Shown piece by piece: positions 59,093 to 64,000 of a DNA stretch of 64,000 nt. Source of the DNA: CAZAFD01 sp964484785 (lineage in GTDB: Bacteria; Pseudomonadota; Alphaproteobacteria; Rickettsiales; UBA1997). The translations under genes and the position numbers were made by a program. The first letter of the stretch is position 1; each line of letters opens with the position of its first letter. The notes below the pieces were generated by a model that saw only the letters and a list, made by a program, of their open reading frames with translations, was not told the DNA's origin and ran no database searches. The stretch spans positions 1 through 64,000 of the forward strand of contig CAZAFD010000001.1 of NCBI GenBank assembly GCA_964484785.1, in the 5' to 3' direction.

Positions 59093-59121
59093 TTGAAACT
59101 TTCTATTTAATGTGCTATAAT
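59093..59121 (+). promoter_or_regulatory. promoter of the small basic protein gene
   Basis: TTGAAA (59093-59098), 17-base spacer, TATAAT (59116-59121). The RNA would begin near 59128, about 23 bases before the ATG; AAGAAG precedes the start as a weak ribosome-binding site. Confidence 0.65.
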
Positions 59122-59150
59122 CTAGGTAAGATAAATAGTAAGAAGAAACT

Positions 59151-59588
59151 ATGCCGGGTAATTATGAAGATCAATTAAATATAAGTGAAGAGGGCATTCG
59201 AACAAATGATGAAGGTACAAATATTACTAGAGTATTGAATAATACTCTAGACGTGCGTGTGGCCATATATAAACAAAAAGTACATGTTTTGCATAATAAA
59301 GAAGACATAATTGCGGTTATACATTTGAATAGCTTGAGGCGTACAAAAGCAGCAAAGCATTTACGTTTTGAACATGTATCTCCAAGGGCTCATAAGCTAA
59401 TGAATCTTCTTGCTACTCGTACTAAGTTACAACCAAAAACTGATACCAAGATGGAGCGGCTAGTATTCTTAGAGGCAAAACGACTGATGAAAATTTTAGA
59501 AAACGGCCATAAACTATTACGGGATCATACAAAACATACATCCAGATTTAGTCGTGAATCTAACGAAGGTGTTTCACGCGGTAGATAG
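59151..59588 (+). CDS. small basic protein of unknown function
   Basis: I do not recognise this 145-residue protein. It has no membrane helix or signal peptide. The first 25 residues are acidic (NYEDQLNISEEGIRTNDEG), the middle is strand-rich (VRVAIYKQKVHVLHNKEDII) and the rest is basic and helical. The last 30 residues are rich in Arg, His and Ser (RDHTKHTSRFSRESNEGVSR). The gene has a consensus promoter close to the start codon, so it is probably expressed. A charged C-terminus of this kind is compatible with T4SS export, but also with nucleic-acid binding. Confidence 0.6.
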   Translation: MPGNYEDQLNISEEGIRTNDEGTNITRVLNNTLDVRVAIYKQKVHVLHNKEDIIAVIHLNSLRRTKAAKHLRFEHVSPRAHKLMNLLATRTKLQPKTDTKMERLVFLEAKRLMKILENGHKLLRDHTKHTSRFSRESNEGVSRGR

Positions 59589-59684
59589 CATAAAATCTAA
59601 TTTTTTCCAAATTTATTATTGTAAATAAAAAATAGTATATTTATATTCGATACCAGTTATTTCAATTAATTATCAGAAAGCTAG

Positions 59685-60716
<1,032 letters not shown>

Positions 60717-60718
60717 GA

Positions 60719-61588
60719 ATGGGTTTATACGATACATACTATGTTAAAATAGATAATTCTAAGAGCATAAACAATTACGTATATTATCTTAAGGTTATTT
60801 GTAATAGATTTATCTATTTCGTTCTCCTAATTGCTAATATTATTTTAATGAACTGTTCCTTGAATAGGAACAGTACGTATTATTTTCTAAATAACACTAT
60901 TTATACCTTTATTAAACCTTATTACCTTGTTGTTGATTATAGTACTAAATGTCTGTCGGATGTTTTTTATTTATTCAAAGACATGTCTTTTCTTTTTAGC
61001 TACAACAGAAAGCTTTTAGATGAAACTAAAAGGCTAAATTTAAGACTAATCCATATGGGTAAGCTTCTCCAAGAAAACAAAGAACTCAGGACATTGCTGA
61101 ATTATGTTCAGAGTGAAGAAGTATACAAGTATATTACGCTTAAGCCGGTTTTTGTTAGTAATAACAAGTTCGTCAATAAATTAAAACTAAATTTTAAAAA
61201 TATAGATGTTATACATGAGGGCGATCTAGTTTTTGATACTCTTGGTTATTTTATAGGGCGTGTTATAAATGTTCTAGGTTCTAACGCAGAAGTGTTGTTG
61301 ATTAGCGATCCGAATTCTAAAATACCTGTAGTTACGAAAAATAGTCAAAGTAAATTTATATTAATTGGTAATAATACAAATACGCTAGACATTTTATATA
61401 AAATGGATAACAAGGCCGTCTTGGAAGAGGGTGATCTTGTTTTTACTTTAGACAATGGAGATATTCTTCATAAAGACCTGTATATAGGTAAGATAGTTAA
61501 GCAGAATAATACTTTTAAGGTTCAACTGGATTATGATATTTTTAAAAATATAGATACCGTTTTAATAAAATCCAGAGTGCAGCAATAA
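60719..61588 (+). CDS. mreC: rod-shape-determining protein MreC
   Basis: Periplasmic scaffold tying MreB to the wall-synthesis enzymes. The 289-residue protein has one N-terminal membrane helix (FIYFVLLIANIILMNC, about 31-46) and a coiled coil (DETKRLNLRLIHMGKLLQEN, about 100-119). The beta domain is recognisable by DVIHEGDLVFDTLGYFIGRV and LISDPNSKIPVV. The position directly after mreB confirms the call. mreD is not next; the following gene is on the other strand. Confidence 0.92.
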   Translation: MGLYDTYYVKIDNSKSINNYVYYLKVICNRFIYFVLLIANIILMNCSLNRNSTYYFLNNTIYTFIKPYYLVVDYSTKCLSDVFYLFKDMSFLFSYNRKLLDETKRLNLRLIHMGKLLQENKELRTLLNYVQSEEVYKYITLKPVFVSNNKFVNKLKLNFKNIDVIHEGDLVFDTLGYFIGRVINVLGSNAEVLLISDPNSKIPVVTKNSQSKFILIGNNTNTLDILYKMDNKAVLEEGDLVFTLDNGDILHKDLYIGKIVKQNNTFKVQLDYDIFKNIDTVLIKSRVQQ

Positions 61589-61600
61589 AAATTGCTGCAC
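61577..61600. terminator. hairpin overlapping the mreC stop codon
   Basis: GTGCAGCAAT (61577-61586) pairs exactly with ATTGCTGCAC (61591-61600), loop AAAA. It lies between converging mreC and the BON gene. There is no long T tract, so strength is uncertain. Confidence 0.5.
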
Positions 61601-61623
61601 CTACATGCTTAGTCAATATATTG

Positions 61624-62271
61624 CTAATTTTTAGATTGATTATTTTTATTCTGCTCTTCTAGATTGCGTCTAGCATCATTTTTTGTAATAACAAAGATAT
61701 TTGCTTGTAAAACACCGTTGGTAGTATTAACTACATTACCTACTTTAGTTCTTTCGAGATCGTCTTCTGCTATACCTAAAACAAAAGCTTCACTGTTAAC
61801 AACTTTTACAATATAATTACTGGATTTAATCCCAGAATGTGCTGTTAATCGTGTGCCTATAGCTCTAGCTATCCAAAAATCCTTGAAGCTATTATCTCTT
61901 CTATCTGTTGAGATAATTAGAGCATTTATAACTTCTGTAACCCCTTCGTGCTGCCAAATTTTATTATAAAGAAAATTCTTGGCATTGTTATTTGGTACAA
62001 TACCAGTTAATAATACTCTACCTTCCATAACGGTAATGCTATAATCTGTAATTTTTTTAATAGCATTTGTTTCTGTAAACTGTTTTACGCTATGTTTTAA
62101 ATCCGTTCTTATTTCCTTTTCTAAGATTAAATCTTGCTTTACCTGTTCGATAGTTCTAGCAGATCTTGTAGCTGATTCCGTAATGTGACTGGTAGCCGCT
62201 ATAAACCTAGTACAAGAAGTACATAAACTACTTATTAAGACTACAAGAAGAACCAAATATACTTTTTTCAT
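61624..62271 (-). CDS. BON-domain lipoprotein (DolP/OsmY-like)
   Basis: A 215-residue exported lipoprotein: signal peptide KKVYLVLLVVLISSLCTSC with lipobox-like SLCTSC, the lipidated Cys being about residue 20. After a helical segment come two BON domains (about 65-135, with ITDYSITVMEGRVLLTGIVP, and 140-205, with SSNYIVKVVNSEAFVLGIAE), each the usual strand-helix-strand-strand unit that binds phospholipid. The layout is that of E. coli DolP. Role is probably outer-membrane maintenance. Confidence 0.88.
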   Translation of the reverse strand: MKKVYLVLLVVLISSLCTSCTRFIAATSHITESATRSARTIEQVKQDLILEKEIRTDLKHSVKQFTETNAIKKITDYSITVMEGRVLLTGIVPNNNAKNFLYNKIWQHEGVTEVINALIISTDRRDNSFKDFWIARAIGTRLTAHSGIKSSNYIVKVVNSEAFVLGIAEDDLERTKVGNVVNTTNGVLQANIFVITKNDARRNLEEQNKNNQSKN

Positions 62272-62409
62272 ATTGTATTAAATATCAATCTTTATAAGAA
62301 GATGATAAAATCATTTATAACTAAAAAGCAATCTTTCTTATAATTTCTTAATTGATTATTCTAATTTTTTCCTTAACTTAAATACCAATTGTAATTTAAT
62401 AAAGATTAG

Positions 62410-62784
62410 ATGAAATCCTCAGATAAAGGCCTTAAAAGAATTCTCAAGGCATTTATATATTCGAAAGATGGTTTTACAAGCGTTTTTAAAAGCGAAGAAG
62501 CGTTTAGACAAGAGTTAATTGTTTGTCTGCTAGTTTTACCTATATTAGTGTTTATACCTATTAAGTTTTTAGAAAAATTAATTCTTTTTATTTCTCTATT
62601 TTTTGTTATCTTTGCAGAGCTTATCAACACCGCAATTGAGGTTATTATTGACCGAGTTTCTCCTGATTATCATGAACTCTCAAAGAAAGCAAAAGATATA
62701 GGTAGTTTATTGGTACTTGTATCAATACTTATGGCTATTCTGCTATATGGTGCGGTTTTTATAAACCATTTTGTTAGATGTTAG
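62410..62784 (+). CDS. dgkA: diacylglycerol kinase (DgkA)
   Basis: Small trimeric membrane enzyme that phosphorylates diacylglycerol, recycling it after sugar-phosphate transfer from phospholipid. The 124 residues show the conserved FAELINTAIEVIIDRVSP (about 75-92) with the catalytic Glu and the metal-binding Asn/Glu, plus three membrane helices. It overlaps miaA by 7 bases. Confidence 0.95.
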   Translation: MKSSDKGLKRILKAFIYSKDGFTSVFKSEEAFRQELIVCLLVLPILVFIPIKFLEKLILFISLFFVIFAELINTAIEVIIDRVSPDYHELSKKAKDIGSLLVLVSILMAILLYGAVFINHFVRC

Positions 62785-63728
62785 ATCATAAAAGAATTTT
62801 AGTTATTTCTGGCCCAACAGCAAGTGGAAAATCTTTTTTAGCGCACATGCTGGCTCTGAAATTAGATGGTGTAATTATTAATGCTGATTCTATGCAGATT
62901 TATAAAGGATTACCAATTTTATCAGCACAGCCGTCTATAAAAGAACAGAAGGAAGTTGAACATAGACTGTATTCTTTTCTGGAACCATCTGATAATAATA
63001 GTGTTTATAAGTGGTTAGTTTATGTGAAAGAGATTTTAAATAATACTAAAAAACTTCCAATTATTGTTGGAGGTACAGGTATGTATATATCAAGACTTAT
63101 TTTTGGTATTAAACAGTTATCAGATATTCCTGAGCACATACGTAAAGAGAGTATTGAGCTATATAATCAGCTTGGTTACACCAAGTTTTTAGAACTTGCT
63201 ACATCTATAGATCCACAAAAGGCATCTAATATTGGTTTGAATGATAAACAAAGATTAATGCGTATTTATGAAATACAACGTACTACAGGATATAACCTTA
63301 GTTATTTTGATAATTTACAAAATGAGTATGTAGTAGATCCGAATATTATCTTTCATATAAATATATTGCCAGATAGAAATATTTTGTATGATAGATGTCT
63401 ATTAAGATTTAAAGCTATGTTGGATTACCTTGATGAAGAAGTAAAACAATTTATAGATCAATATTCCTTCCTTCTTAATACAAACCAAAACTATGCTGTA
63501 ACCAATACTTTGGGTTTTAAGGAATATATAGATTTTTTAAAGGGCAAGTGCTCTTTTGAAGAAATGTTAGAAGCTTCAGTCAAATCGACTAGACATTACG
63601 CTAAACGTCAAATTACATGGTTTAAAAACCAGTTTAAATTCTTTAATTTCAAAATCTCTTCTATACCAGATTTAAACAATATAGAAGAGATCTGTACAGC
63701 AATTCTTAAAAGTATTTTTACTAATTAA
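62778..63728 (+). CDS. miaA: tRNA dimethylallyltransferase MiaA
   Basis: Adds a dimethylallyl group to A37 of tRNAs reading UNN codons, improving frame keeping. The 316-residue protein has the P-loop ISGPTASGKSFLA (about 10-22), INADSMQIYKGL, VGGTGMYI and NDKQRLMRIYEI motifs. It shares the transcript with dgkA by a 7-base overlap. Beyond it 63729-64000 shows no gene I can support. Confidence 0.95.
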   Translation: MLDHKRILVISGPTASGKSFLAHMLALKLDGVIINADSMQIYKGLPILSAQPSIKEQKEVEHRLYSFLEPSDNNSVYKWLVYVKEILNNTKKLPIIVGGTGMYISRLIFGIKQLSDIPEHIRKESIELYNQLGYTKFLELATSIDPQKASNIGLNDKQRLMRIYEIQRTTGYNLSYFDNLQNEYVVDPNIIFHINILPDRNILYDRCLLRFKAMLDYLDEEVKQFIDQYSFLLNTNQNYAVTNTLGFKEYIDFLKGKCSFEEMLEASVKSTRHYAKRQITWFKNQFKFFNFKISSIPDLNNIEEICTAILKSIFTN

Positions 63729-64000
63729 TATTGGTGTCTATTAATTTTACATTTACATTTTTTGTTTCTGGATTTACAAAGATTATACCTGGTTGTATTA
63801 ATATTGGTCCAAACTACACTTGTACATTCATAATAAAACTTATATTTGTTTAGTGTTTTTCAGGTTTTCAGGTATTAGCTTTATAACAACTTCTGTTTTT
63901 TTCTCACCTTGTAGTAGTTTTTTTATGTTTGTGCTGGTGTAGACTGATTGAATTTCTTTATAGTTGTTGATATCTTGTATATAGTACAAACTTTGTTAGT

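Noticed and set aside
63840..63995. Minus-strand 51-codon open stretch at the window edge
   Set aside because: No ATG, an in-frame stop directly before it, and no family recognised; it might be a gene remnant, but I cannot support it.

Overview
The window looks like a scaffold from an AT-rich, genome-reduced, host-associated alphaproteobacterium, most probably of the order Rickettsiales. Four things point that way. The 3' part of a 16S rRNA gene lies about 36 kb from a linked 23S-5S pair, a split arrangement typical of Rickettsiales. There is a virB10-virB11-virD4 type IV secretion cluster. Intergenic DNA is A+T-rich, with pseudogenes and large non-coding stretches. Several long proteins have the look of secreted effectors and are not recognisable as housekeeping genes. 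Species and family cannot be named from the sequence alone.

Layout. 1-780: end of 16S. 978-5080: dut, lolA, ffh, grpE, mnmA on the plus strand. 5274-7474: tRNA-Thr, a secreted unknown, and an acidic tandem-repeat protein broken by a 100-N assembly gap. 7636-10359: trxB, a dead HU/IHF gene, and a phosphohexomutase. 10449-16221 (minus): an ADP-forming acyl-CoA synthetase followed by a four-gene block resembling the inner-membrane platform of type IV pili or type II secretion (PilM/N-, PilO- and PilP-like, plus one unknown). 16422-21019: pyk, fabI, uvrD. 21219-25390: two effector-like proteins and tRNA-Met. 25490-31182: dnaX and the T4SS genes. 31247-36148: pheT, a catalytically dead nitrilase/NadE-amidase-like protein, and pepA. 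36522-39499: 23S and 5S. 39642-44349: an alpha2-type glycyl-tRNA synthetase, a pseudopilin and metG. 45157-47253: a second copy of the large effector-like family. 47629-53277: tRNA-Tyr, kdsA, a small membrane protein, a Xer recombinase, an MscS channel, pgsA and recO. 53690-57894: tRNA-Ile2, rpmI, rplT, birA and a short addA. 58080-63728: two unknowns, mreB, mreC, a BON lipoprotein, dgkA and miaA.

How it fits together. The housekeeping genes cover translation, protein targeting, lipoprotein carriage, LPS core (kdsA), lipids (fabI, pgsA, dgkA), cell shape (mreBC) and recombination repair. The accessory content looks host-directed. The T4SS genes lie near several unusual proteins: the paralogous pair at 21219 and 45157 (two internal repeats of about 230 residues plus a C-terminal two-helix membrane hairpin), the acidic repeat protein at 6364-7474, and a Ser/Pro-linker protein with a very basic tail at 23954. 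The PilMNOP-like block and the pseudopilin whose longest reading frame contains a (TC)n tract suggest a pilus-like or secretion machine that might be phase-variable. Function for the unknowns is inference only.
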